The notes below the pieces were generated by a model, which saw only the letters and a program-made list of their open reading frames with translations, ran no database searches and was not told the origin of the DNA. From the NCBI GenBank assembly GCA_002428015.1, contig DIZW01000078.1, positions 22,328-86,327 of the forward strand: a DNA stretch of 64,000 nt, in the 5' to 3' direction. Origin of the DNA: Oxalobacteraceae bacterium UBA6018. GTDB taxonomy: Bacteria; Pseudomonadota; Gammaproteobacteria; Burkholderiales; Burkholderiaceae_D. This document shows, one piece after another, positions 7,615 to 19,901 of the stretch; position 1 is the first letter of the stretch, and each line of letters starts with the position of its first letter. A program made the translations under genes and the position numbers.

Positions 7615-9537
7615 ATGATTAAACGTATGAAATTGCTTCCGCTTTGCTTTGCCATCTGCTGCGCCTTGGGCACTGGGGCCACCCACGCCCAGGATATCGG
7701 CCGGGCCGGCGAAATGGCCGACATGTCGCTGGAGCAATTGAGCGATATCGTGGTCACCTCGGTCACGCGCCAGGAAGCCCGCCTATCCGACGCGCCCGCC
7801 TCGCTGTACATCATCAGCGCCAGCGACATCCGCCGCAGCGGCGCGCGCACCCTGCCCGAAGCCTTGCGCCTGGCCCCCAACCTGGAAGTGGCCAGGGTCG
7901 ACGCGCGCAACTACGCCATCAGCGCGCGCGGCCTGAACGGCGTGTTCGCCAACAAGCTGCTGGTCCTGGTCGACGGGCGCAGCATCTACACGCCCCTGTT
8001 CTCCGGGGTATTCTGGGACGCCCAGGACGTGGTCATGGCCGACGTGGCCCGCATCGAAGTCATCAGCGGTCCGGGCGCGACCATCTGGGGCGCCAACGCC
8101 GTCAACGGCGTCATCAACGTGATCACCAAGGACGCCGCCGACACCCAGGGCGGGCTGCTGGCCGCCAGCGCCGGCGAACACGAGGGCGGCAGCACGGTGC
8201 GCTATGGCGGCAAGCTGGCCAACGGCGGCCACTACCGCGTTTACGCCAAACAGGGCCAGGCCGACAACAGCATCAACCCGGCGGGCAACCGCGTCCCCAA
8301 CGGCTGGCACCGCAGCCAGGCCGGCTTTCGCACCGACTGGCAACAAGGTGGCGGCGAGCTCATGGTCTCGGGCGACGCCTACCAGGGCAAGCTGGCGCAG
8401 CTGGGCACGCGCGACATCGCCATCGGCGGCGCCAACCTGATCGGCCGCTACACCACCAAGCTGGCCGCTGGCTCCGACCTGCGCCTGGAGGTGATCGCCG
8501 ACCATACCCAGCGCGACCAGCCCAACGCCTTCATCGAGCACCTCAACACGCTCGACCTGGAAGCCCAGCACGACCTGCACCTGGGCCGCCACAGCCTGGC
8601 CTGGGGCGGCGGCTACCGCTATTCGTGGGACCGGCTGGTCAACGGCCCGGCCTTCGGCTTCCTGCCGGCATCCAAGGATCTGCATTGGGGCAACCTGTTC
8701 GCCCAGGACGAGATGGCCCTGAACCCCCAGCTGCGCCTGACGGCCGGCATCAAGTTCGAGCATAACAATTACACCGGCACCGAGAGCCTGCCCAACCTGC
8801 GCCTGGCCTGGACGCCCGACAGCAACCGCCTGCTGTGGGCCAGCCTGGCGCGCACGGTGCGCGCGCCGTCCCGCATCGACCGCGACTTTTTCGCGCCGAT
8901 CAAGCCGCCCCTGGTCAACGGCGTGCCCAAATACGGCCTGGCCGGCGGCCCCGACTTCGATTCCGAGGTGGCCAAGGTGGCCGAGCTGGGCTACCGCGCG
9001 CAGCCGACCCCGACGCTGTCCTGGTCGGCCACCGCCTTCTTCACCGACTACGACCGCCTGCGCACGCTCGAGCCGCACGCCGGCGGCCCGCAGCGCTTCG
9101 AGAACCTGGGCCAGGGCAGCGCGCACGGCGTGGAAATGTGGACCCGCTGGCAGGTGCTGCCGGCCTGGCGCCTGGACGGCAGCGCCGTGATCCAGCGCGT
9201 GCGCACCAGCCTCAAGCCGGGCAGTCTGGACGCCAGCGGCACCACCGGCCTGGCCGCCAACGATCCGCGCCAGCGCTACCAGTTGCGCTCCTCCCACGAC
9301 CTGTCCGAACACAGCCAGCTGGACCTGACGCTGCGCTGGGTCGGCGCCTTGCCGCACCCGCTGGTTCCGGCCTACCACGAGCTCGACCTCAACTGGATCT
9401 GGATGCCGCGTCCGAACATCGACGTCTCGCTCAGCGGCGTCAACCTGCTGCACCGTAACCATACCGAATTCGGCAGCGGGCCCGGCCGCAGCGTGTTCGA
9501 GCGCAGCGCGTTGCTGAACCTGGCCTACCGCTTCTGA
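7615..9537 (+). CDS. TonB-dependent outer membrane receptor
   Basis: The 640-residue product begins with a signal peptide (MKLLPLCFAICCALGTGATHAQ after a four-residue lead). A plug domain occupies about residues 50-160, with DMSLEQLSDIVVTSVTRQ, DARNYAISARGLNGVF, LVLVDGRSIYTP and the typical RIEVISGPGATIWGANAVNG. The rest is a 22-strand type barrel ending in LLNLAYRF, the C-terminal Phe expected for outer membrane insertion. ATG codons at 7591, 7615 and 7627 are possible starts and none has a strong Shine-Dalgarno. Substrate cannot be deduced; the plug resembles receptors for vitamin B12, siderophores or catecholates. It converges with, and overlaps by 13 bases, the patatin gene. Confidence 0.9.
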   Translation: MIKRMKLLPLCFAICCALGTGATHAQDIGRAGEMADMSLEQLSDIVVTSVTRQEARLSDAPASLYIISASDIRRSGARTLPEALRLAPNLEVARVDARNYAISARGLNGVFANKLLVLVDGRSIYTPLFSGVFWDAQDVVMADVARIEVISGPGATIWGANAVNGVINVITKDAADTQGGLLAASAGEHEGGSTVRYGGKLANGGHYRVYAKQGQADNSINPAGNRVPNGWHRSQAGFRTDWQQGGGELMVSGDAYQGKLAQLGTRDIAIGGANLIGRYTTKLAAGSDLRLEVIADHTQRDQPNAFIEHLNTLDLEAQHDLHLGRHSLAWGGGYRYSWDRLVNGPAFGFLPASKDLHWGNLFAQDEMALNPQLRLTAGIKFEHNNYTGTESLPNLRLAWTPDSNRLLWASLARTVRAPSRIDRDFFAPIKPPLVNGVPKYGLAGGPDFDSEVAKVAELGYRAQPTPTLSWSATAFFTDYDRLRTLEPHAGGPQRFENLGQGSAHGVEMWTRWQVLPAWRLDGSAVIQRVRTSLKPGSLDASGTTGLAANDPRQRYQLRSSHDLSEHSQLDLTLRWVGALPHPLVPAYHELDLNWIWMPRPNIDVSLSGVNLLHRNHTEFGSGPGRSVFERSALLNLAYRF

Positions 9538-11633
9538 GCGGGCGCGCCCAGGCTGGCGCTCACGGCGTCGAACGGTAGCCGCGCCAGCTGGGCGCCCGGC
9601 TCGGGCGCGAGCAGCTGGTCCATGCCGTTGAAGGTGACGTCGGCCAGCGCCCAGCCCAGCGGCGTGTCGTTGCGCGTCGTCACCCCGAACCACAGGAAGC
9701 GCCCGCCGTCGTCCGGCACCGTCACCGCCATGTCGCGCCGCTCGGCCGTGACGGCGAAGGTGGCGCGCGCGGCGCGCGTGTAGAACAAGCCCATGGGCGG
9801 AGCCAGCAGCTCCGACAGGAACGTCATGTCCAGCCGCACCCCGCCCGGGTCCTGCTTGCCCGAGGGCGCCAGCGCGCCCGGCGAATTGCTGATCATGATG
9901 ACCGACGGTACGATGCGGTAGCCGGCCGCGGCCCAGCGCGCCAGCCCGGGGCGCAGCGCGAACAGCAGGTCGCGCAGGCTCTCCATGCCCGAGTTCTCGA
10001 AGTAGCCGCCGTCGATCAGGCGCCCCCACGGCGCGCGCTCCAGGCCCGGCGCGCACGGCGCCAGCACCGCGCCGCGCCGGCACGCGTACACGGTGCCGGC
10101 CGGGCTGACGTAGCTGAAGCGCGCGCTGTTGTGGATGGCCGTCGCCAGGCTCATGCGGCGCAGGTCGAGCAGCGGATCGAAGGCGTCGTAGGCGTCCGGA
10201 AAACGGCCGTCGATGACGAGGTCGCTGGCGATGACGCGGTTGCCGCCCGCCACCAGGGTCGCGTTGAGCAGCAGCGACGGCACCTGGTAGGCGCCGGCCC
10301 CCTGCCACAGGTGGTCGAAGCGCTGCGCGAAACGCTCGCTGCCGGTGGCCTGGCGCCAGCCGTCGTCCAGCGCCATCTCCATCGCGCGGGCGCGGTCGGC
10401 CGAGGCGATCGGATACGGCAGGAAGCGTTGCAGCATGTCTGGATAGAGCAGGTAGCCCAGGGTCGGGGACAGGAAGTCGCGCCGCAGCAGGCTGCGGATG
10501 CACTGCTGGTAGGGACGCGCCGGGTTGGCGCGCGCGCACGGTGCGCGCGCCAGCGCGCCGTCCTGGCCGTCGGCCACCAGGGCCGCGAAGCTGGACACGG
10601 CCAGGCTCCCGCCCGACACCCCGCTCATGGCGAACAGGTGGCGCGCGAAGCGGTTGCCGCTGTCGTCCTGCAGCTTGGCCAGCACGATCCCGGTCCAGTA
10701 GGCCGCGCGGATGCCGCCGCCCTCGGCCGCGGCCAGATACAGCGGGAACGGCGCGCCGCGGCGCAGATCGCCGCTGGCCACGCGCGCGTCCAGCCAGGCG
10801 TCGAGGTGGCGGTCGATGTCGCGCCGGATCATGGGGCTGCTGTCGCCGGCGATCAGGGCCACCGCGTGGTTGTCGTTGGTCAGGCTGAACACCAGGAACA
10901 GCAGCAGCGGCGCGGCGGCCATCGAGGGCAGCCCGGCCTGCTTGAAGAAATAGGTCAGCACCAGGTCGCCGAACAGGATCCAGCTGGCGAAGGCGAAGCA
11001 CAGCAGCACCGGCGCGGTGATCACGGCGGCCACCTCCACCGGGCGCCACCACAGGGCGAACAGCAGCGCGAACGACAGGGCGATGGCGCCGGCCACGGTG
11101 ATCACGGTGCGGCGCTGCAAGGCGGCGAAACGCATCGATTCTTCCGAGCCGTTCTGGCGCATCTGGAAGCGCGTCGCGAACCAGGCGCGGCGCTTGACGA
11201 CGAACACGCCGATGGTCGCACCCGCCCCCGCGCAGGCCAGCGCCAGCACCGGTTCGCGCAGGCGGTAGAAGGTCAGCGTCAGCAAGGCGCTGGGCACCAC
11301 GCCAAGGCAGCGCGGCAGCCAGGTGCGCAAGGAGCGCACGTAGGGCGAGTGGGCGTGGTCAAGGAGGGAATGGCCGTCGAACACCCGCCCCAGCGTCAGG
11401 CGCGCGCTATACCAGGCCGCCAGCGACCAGGCGGCCACGGACACGAGAAACAGGGGAAAATTCCAGCCCGGCTGGCTGACCAGGCGCAGGCACTCCAGGC
11501 CCTGGGGCACCGAGGCCAGGCCGACCGCGCCGGCGATCGTCAGCGTGACGCTGTAGAAGCAGCGCCAGTAGACGGCGCCGGTTTCCTTCACCCGCGCGCC
11601 GACTTGCCGCAGGATATACATGATGCCGTGCAT
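9525..11633 (-). CDS. Membrane-anchored patatin-like phospholipase
   Basis: The 702-residue product has about seven hydrophobic segments within the first 270 residues and then a patatin-like hydrolase domain. The domain shows the oxyanion motif EGGGIRAAYW (near 303), the nucleophile elbow GVSGGS (near 338) and the catalytic aspartate in DGGYFENSG (near 541), so the Ser-Asp dyad is complete. Patatins hydrolyse acyl esters of membrane lipids. The membrane part makes this longer than a plain patatin of about 300 residues. It lies downstream of orn on the same strand with 63 bases between. The lipid target and the function of the membrane domain are unknown. Confidence 0.82.
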   Translation of the reverse strand: MHGIMYILRQVGARVKETGAVYWRCFYSVTLTIAGAVGLASVPQGLECLRLVSQPGWNFPLFLVSVAAWSLAAWYSARLTLGRVFDGHSLLDHAHSPYVRSLRTWLPRCLGVVPSALLTLTFYRLREPVLALACAGAGATIGVFVVKRRAWFATRFQMRQNGSEESMRFAALQRRTVITVAGAIALSFALLFALWWRPVEVAAVITAPVLLCFAFASWILFGDLVLTYFFKQAGLPSMAAAPLLLFLVFSLTNDNHAVALIAGDSSPMIRRDIDRHLDAWLDARVASGDLRRGAPFPLYLAAAEGGGIRAAYWTGIVLAKLQDDSGNRFARHLFAMSGVSGGSLAVSSFAALVADGQDGALARAPCARANPARPYQQCIRSLLRRDFLSPTLGYLLYPDMLQRFLPYPIASADRARAMEMALDDGWRQATGSERFAQRFDHLWQGAGAYQVPSLLLNATLVAGGNRVIASDLVIDGRFPDAYDAFDPLLDLRRMSLATAIHNSARFSYVSPAGTVYACRRGAVLAPCAPGLERAPWGRLIDGGYFENSGMESLRDLLFALRPGLARWAAAGYRIVPSVIMISNSPGALAPSGKQDPGGVRLDMTFLSELLAPPMGLFYTRAARATFAVTAERRDMAVTVPDDGGRFLWFGVTTRNDTPLGWALADVTFNGMDQLLAPEPGAQLARLPFDAVSASLGAPAQKR

Positions 11634-11696
11634 GCGCCCACCCCCGCCATGCGCCAGCGGGCCGGCGCCAGGGAGCGAGCGGGCTGGACGAACTAA

Positions 11697-12284
11697 TCAG
11701 TCAAGCTTGATGAAGTGCTCTCGATAGTACTTCAGCTCTTCAACCGATTCAATGATGTCGGCCAGCGCCGTGTGTTTCTGGTGCTTTTTGAAGCCGGCGA
11801 TCAGCTCGGGCTTCCAGCGGCGGCACAATTCCTTGAGGGTCGACACGTCCAGGTTGCGGTAGTGGAAGAACGCTTCCAGCTTCGGCATGCCGCGCACCAT
11901 GAAGCGGCGGTCCTGGCAGATCGTGTTGCCGCACATGGGCGACTTGCCGGCCGGGACGAAGTTTTTCAGGAAGGTAATCAGCGCCGCCTCCGCGTCCGCC
12001 TCCGTCACGGTCGAGGCGCGCACGCGCTCGATCAGGCCGGAGCGCCCGTGGGTGCCCTTGTTCCAGGCGTCCATCTTGTCCAGGGTCTCGTCGGACTGGT
12101 GGATCGCGAACACCGGGCCCTCGGCCAGCACGTTCAGGTGCATGTCGGTGACGACCACGGCCACTTCGATGATGCGGTCGGTGTCCGGGTCCAGCCCGGT
12201 CATTTCCATGTCCACCCAGACCAGGTTGAACTCGTTCGGGCGGGCGACGCTGCCCGCTGCTGCTAAATCGGTGGCTTGTGACAT
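11697..12284 (-). CDS. orn: Oligoribonuclease
   Basis: The 195-residue product is a DEDDh exonuclease that degrades very short RNAs, including pGpG from cyclic-di-GMP breakdown. It shows LVWVDMEMTGLD with D25 and E27 of site I, CGNTICQDRRF of site II, and HTALADIIESVEELKYYREH with the histidine and aspartate of site III. The length fits the family (about 181). The frame is open to 12341, but ATG at 12284 has AGAGAG upstream and starts the family region. It is divergent from the M48 peptidase at 12332. Given the number of cyclic-di-GMP genes in this window, it is probably the final step of their signal turnover. Confidence 0.96.
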   Translation of the reverse strand: MSQATDLAAAGSVARPNEFNLVWVDMEMTGLDPDTDRIIEVAVVVTDMHLNVLAEGPVFAIHQSDETLDKMDAWNKGTHGRSGLIERVRASTVTEADAEAALITFLKNFVPAGKSPMCGNTICQDRRFMVRGMPKLEAFFHYRNLDVSTLKELCRRWKPELIAGFKKHQKHTALADIIESVEELKYYREHFIKLD

Positions 12285-12331
12285 AATTCTCTCTTGGCCT
12301 AAACAATCCTGCATTTTCTCACAGGCACAGA

Positions 12332-13594
12332 ATGTATTCATCCGCGTTTTCGATATTGTTTGTTAGTTTCTTCCTTTTCACCCTGGGCCTGCGCTTCTGG
12401 CTGTCCAACCGCCAACTGCGCCACGTGCTGCGCCACCGCGACGCGGTACCCGCCGAATTTGCCGCCAGCATCCCGCTCGCGGCGCATCAGAAGGCCGCCG
12501 ACTACACGGTCGCCAAGACCAGCTTCGGCATGCTCGCCCTGCTGTTCAACAGCGCCGTGCTGATCGGCTTCACCCTGCTCGGCGGCCTGCAGTGGCTGGC
12601 CGTGGCCCTGCTGCCCCTGACCGGCCCCGGCATGGCCTTCCAGCTGGGCCTGATCGTCGCGTTCGGCCTCATCAGCGGCCTGCTCGACCTGCCGTTCGAC
12701 TACTACCGCCAGTTCGTGCTCGAGGCCCGCTTCGGCTTCAACAAGATGACCGTCGGGCTGTGGCTGGCCGACATGCTCAAGGGCAGCCTCATCGGCGCGC
12801 TGATCGGCCTGCCGCTGCTGTGGGTCATGCTCAAGCTCATGGCCGCCAGCGGCGCGCTGTGGTGGCTCTACGCCTGGCTGGTGTGGAGCGGCTTCCAGCT
12901 GCTGATGATGGTGCTCTACCCGAGCGTCATCGCGCCGCTGTTCAACAAGTTCACCCCGCTCGCCGACGACAGCCTCAAGGCCCGCATCGAGCGCCTGATG
13001 GCCCGCGTGGGCTTCGCCTCCAAAGGCCTGTTCGTGATGGACGGGTCCAAGCGTAGCGCCCACGGCAACGCCTACTTCTCCGGCTTCGGCGCCAACAAGC
13101 GTATCGTGTTCTTCGACACCCTGCTCGCGCGCCTGGCGCCCCAGGAGATCGAGGCCGTGCTGGCGCACGAGCTGGGCCACTTCAAGCTCAAGCACATCGT
13201 CAAGCGCATCGCCGTCATGTTCGCCGTCTCGCTGGGCTTTCTGGCCCTGCTCGGCTACCTCAAGAACCAGGTCTGGTTCTACACCGGCCTGGGCGTGGAC
13301 CCGCTCATCGGCGGCGCCAACGACGCCATGGCCCTGATCCTGTTCATGCTGGTGCTGCCGGTGTTCACCTTCGTGCTCTCGCCGCTCAATTCGATCACCT
13401 CGCGCAAGCACGAGTTCGAGGCCGACGCCTTCGCCGCCACCCACACCGACGCGCGCGACCTGGTCTCGGCCCTGGTCAAGATGTATGAGGACAACGCTTC
13501 CACCCTCACCCCCGACCCGCTCCATTCGGCCTTCTACGACTCGCACCCGCCGGCCTCGGTGCGCATCGCCCACCTCAACCTGGCGGCGCCATGA
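12332..13594 (+). CDS. M48 family zinc metalloprotease (Ste24/CAAX protease 1-like)
   Basis: The 420-residue integral membrane protein has an N-terminal Ste24-type helical region (about residues 5-200, including FDYYRQFVLEARFGFNKMT) and the zinc motif HELGH at 279-283, with the third ligand in HEFEADAFA (about 352-360). Further membrane segments lie at about 298-315 and 330-350. These proteases cleave membrane or misfolded exported proteins; a prenylation role does not apply in bacteria. It overlaps rsgA by four bases (ATGA), so the two are translationally coupled. The substrate is unknown. Confidence 0.92.
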   Translation: MYSSAFSILFVSFFLFTLGLRFWLSNRQLRHVLRHRDAVPAEFAASIPLAAHQKAADYTVAKTSFGMLALLFNSAVLIGFTLLGGLQWLAVALLPLTGPGMAFQLGLIVAFGLISGLLDLPFDYYRQFVLEARFGFNKMTVGLWLADMLKGSLIGALIGLPLLWVMLKLMAASGALWWLYAWLVWSGFQLLMMVLYPSVIAPLFNKFTPLADDSLKARIERLMARVGFASKGLFVMDGSKRSAHGNAYFSGFGANKRIVFFDTLLARLAPQEIEAVLAHELGHFKLKHIVKRIAVMFAVSLGFLALLGYLKNQVWFYTGLGVDPLIGGANDAMALILFMLVLPVFTFVLSPLNSITSRKHEFEADAFAATHTDARDLVSALVKMYEDNASTLTPDPLHSAFYDSHPPASVRIAHLNLAAP

Positions 13595-14478
13595 ATCAGA
13601 ACGGCGTCGTGATCGCCGCCCACGGGCGCCACTACCTGGTCGACCTGGACGGGCGCAAGCTGCAGGCCGTCACGCGCGGCAAGAAAACCAACGTGGCCGT
13701 GGGCGACGTGGTGGCCCTGCAGATGTCCTCCAGCGACCAGGCCGTGATCGAGTCCATCGGCGAACGCAAGACGCTGCTGTACCGCTCCGACCAGTACAAG
13801 TCCAAGCTGCTGGCGGCCAACCTGACGCGCCTGTTCATCGTCGTCGCCACCGAGCCGGGCTTCGCCGACGACCTGATCTCGCGCTCGCTGGTGGCGGCCG
13901 AGGCGGCCGGCATCGAGGCCCACCTGATCCTCAACAAGACCGACGTGGCGGCCCTGCTGCCCAAGGCGCGCGAGCGGCTGCTGGCCTACACCTCGCTCGG
14001 CTACCCGCTGCACGAGGTCTCGGCGCGCGCCGACCCGGCCCACGCCGTGGCCACCCTGGCGCCGCTGCTGGCCGGCCAGTCCTCGATCTTCATCGGCCAG
14101 TCCGGCATGGGCAAGTCCTCGCTGATCAACCTGCTCGTACCCGACGCCGACATCGCCGTGCGCGAGATCTCGGCCGCGCTCGACACCGGCAAGCACACCA
14201 CCACCTTCACCCGCCTGTACGCGCTGGGCGGCGGCGCTTCCATCATCGATTCGCCCGGCTTCCAGGAATTTGGCCTGTACCACCTCACCGAAGGCATGCT
14301 CGAGCGCGCCTTCGTCGAGTTCGCGCCCTACCTGGGCGGCTGCAAGTTCTACAACTGCCGCCACCTGATCGAGCCCCAATGCGCGGTCCTGCAGGCGGTC
14401 CAGGACGGCAAGATCGCGCGCTTTCGCCACACCCTGTATGGCCAGTTGTTGCACGAGTCGGCGCAGACCTTATACTGA
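13591..14478 (+). CDS. rsgA: Ribosome small subunit-dependent GTPase A
   Basis: The 295-residue RsgA (YjeQ) matures and checks the 30S subunit using GTP. It has an N-terminal OB fold (about 1-65), a circularly permuted GTPase with G4 NKTD at 115-118 before G1 GQSGMGKS at 169-176 and G3 DSPG at 220-223, and a C-terminal zinc finger with C251, C256, H258 and C264. All key residues are present. The start overlaps the stop of the M48 protease gene. Confidence 0.97.
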   Translation: MNQNGVVIAAHGRHYLVDLDGRKLQAVTRGKKTNVAVGDVVALQMSSSDQAVIESIGERKTLLYRSDQYKSKLLAANLTRLFIVVATEPGFADDLISRSLVAAEAAGIEAHLILNKTDVAALLPKARERLLAYTSLGYPLHEVSARADPAHAVATLAPLLAGQSSIFIGQSGMGKSSLINLLVPDADIAVREISAALDTGKHTTTFTRLYALGGGASIIDSPGFQEFGLYHLTEGMLERAFVEFAPYLGGCKFYNCRHLIEPQCAVLQAVQDGKIARFRHTLYGQLLHESAQTLY

Positions 14479-14546
14479 TGGCGATCGCGCCGCGATCAAC
14501 GCGACAAGACTGACCCGATCCACCGATGAAGCAGGAGGCGCAGGCG

Positions 14547-17381
<2,835 letters not shown>

Positions 17382-17461
17382 CGCCATGGCGTCGGCGTGC
17401 GCGGGCGGCGCGTAAACACGGCAGAACCGCCCTTTACATGCGGCAAAGTTACAAAAACCCT

Positions 17462-17467
17462 TATAAT
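17462..17467 (+). promoter_or_regulatory. Candidate -10 box upstream of argF
   Basis: A perfect TATAAT lies 84 bases before the argF ATG in an A/T-rich patch. The best -35-like element, TTTACA, is 23 bases upstream, which is too far, so an activator or an extended -10 may be involved. Confidence 0.4.
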
Positions 17468-17530
17468 TGAAGGCTTTCCCTGCGCCCGCGCCGGGCCATG
17501 CGTAGCCTAGAGCATTCAATCGTTGCAATA

Positions 17531-17560
17531 ATGTCTACTAACGTCTACTAATGCCTACTA
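17531..17560 (+). repeat. 10-bp tandem triplication spanning the argF start codon
   Basis: Three adjacent copies read ATGTCTACTA, ACGTCTACTA and ATGCCTACTA. The third contains the argF ATG (17551). The first copy opens a six-codon frame, MSTNVY, whose TAA at 17549-17551 shares its last A with the argF ATG. No Shine-Dalgarno precedes either start. Confidence 0.85.
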
Positions 17561-18477
17561 ACAAACCGATCAAGCACTTCCTGCAGTTCTCCGATTTCAC
17601 GCTGGACGAATTCAACCACGTCATCGAGCGCGCCAGGATCATCAAGCGCAAGTTCAAGGCCTACGAGGTGTACCACCCGCTGGTCGACCGCACCCTGGTG
17701 ATGGTGTTCGAGAAGAACTCGACCCGCACCCGCCTGTCCTTCGAGGCCGGCATGCACCAGCTGGGCGGCGCGGCGATCTACCTGAACACGCGCGACAGCC
17801 AGCTGGGACGCGGCGAGCCGGTCGAGGACGCGGGCCAGGTCATGAGCCGCATGTGCGACATCATCATGGTGCGCACCTTCGGCCAGGACATCATCGAGCG
17901 CTTCGCCGCCAATTCGCGCGTCCCGGTGATCAACGGCCTGACCAACGAACACCATCCATGCCAGGTGCTGGCCGACCTGTTCACCTTCGTCGAGCACCGC
18001 GGCTCGATCGCCGGCAAGACCGTGGCCTGGGTGGGCGACGCCAACAACATGCTCTACTCCTGGCTGCAGGCGGCCGAAGTGTTCGGCTTCCACCTGAACG
18101 TGTCCACCCCCAAGGGCTACGACATCGACCATGCGCTGGTGAGCACGGGCCGCTACAGCGTCTTCGCCGACCCGTCCGAGGCCTGCGCCGGCGCCCACCT
18201 GGTCACCACCGACGTGTGGACCAGCATGGGCTACGAACAGGAGAACGCGGCCCGCCTGGCCGCCTTCGACGGCTTCATCGTCGACGCCGCCAAGATGGCG
18301 CGCGCCGCGCCCGACGCCCTGTTCATGCACTGCCTGCCGGCCCACCGCGGCGAGGAGGTCTCCGCCGAGGTCATCGACGGGCCCCAGTCCGTGGTCTGGG
18401 ACGAGGCCGAGAACCGCCTGCACGTGCAGAAAGCCCTGATCGAATACCTGCTGCTCGGCCGCGTGGCCGGCAACTGA
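17551..18477 (+). CDS. argF: Ornithine carbamoyltransferase
   Basis: The 308-residue enzyme makes citrulline from ornithine and carbamoyl phosphate in arginine biosynthesis. It shows the carbamoyl phosphate motif STRTR at 57-61, DVWTSMG, the ornithine region and HCLPAHRGEEVS with H260. Length is typical (about 305). It is followed by argG after 37 bases in the same direction, forming an argFG unit. The start codon lies in the third copy of a 10-bp tandem repeat and lacks a visible Shine-Dalgarno; an upstream six-codon frame ends on the start codon. Confidence 0.97.
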   Translation: MPTNKPIKHFLQFSDFTLDEFNHVIERARIIKRKFKAYEVYHPLVDRTLVMVFEKNSTRTRLSFEAGMHQLGGAAIYLNTRDSQLGRGEPVEDAGQVMSRMCDIIMVRTFGQDIIERFAANSRVPVINGLTNEHHPCQVLADLFTFVEHRGSIAGKTVAWVGDANNMLYSWLQAAEVFGFHLNVSTPKGYDIDHALVSTGRYSVFADPSEACAGAHLVTTDVWTSMGYEQENAARLAAFDGFIVDAAKMARAAPDALFMHCLPAHRGEEVSAEVIDGPQSVVWDEAENRLHVQKALIEYLLLGRVAGN

Positions 18478-18514
18478 ACACCGTCAAAACTCGTCAACAC
18501 AGATTGGAAACTCC

Positions 18515-19747
<1,233 letters not shown>

Positions 19748-19767
19748 CACGCCGCCGCCTTGCCAGG

Positions 19768-19789
19768 GCCGCCTTCGGGCGGCTTTTTT
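19768..19789 (+). terminator. Intrinsic terminator after argG
   Basis: GCCGCC, loop TTCG, GGCGGC and six T form a compact GC-rich hairpin with a T tract, 20 bases after the argG stop. Confidence 0.9.
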
Positions 19790-19901
19790 CATGGGCGCGC
19801 AATAAAAAACGACGGCCCGCACGGCAGCGCTCCGATGGGCGTGCCCAAGCCGTGGCGGAAGTGTTACATTTACGACGATCAATCGTGCCCGGGAGAACAA
19901 G

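Noticed and set aside
7783..11052. A 1089-codon minus-strand open frame
   Set aside because: It spans two genes in wrong frames and is low-complexity; high GC content removes stops. The receptor and patatin frames carry clear domains.
10131..11696. A 521-codon plus-strand open frame
   Set aside because: Antisense to the patatin gene and composed of Gln/Arg/Ala/Gly repeats without any domain.
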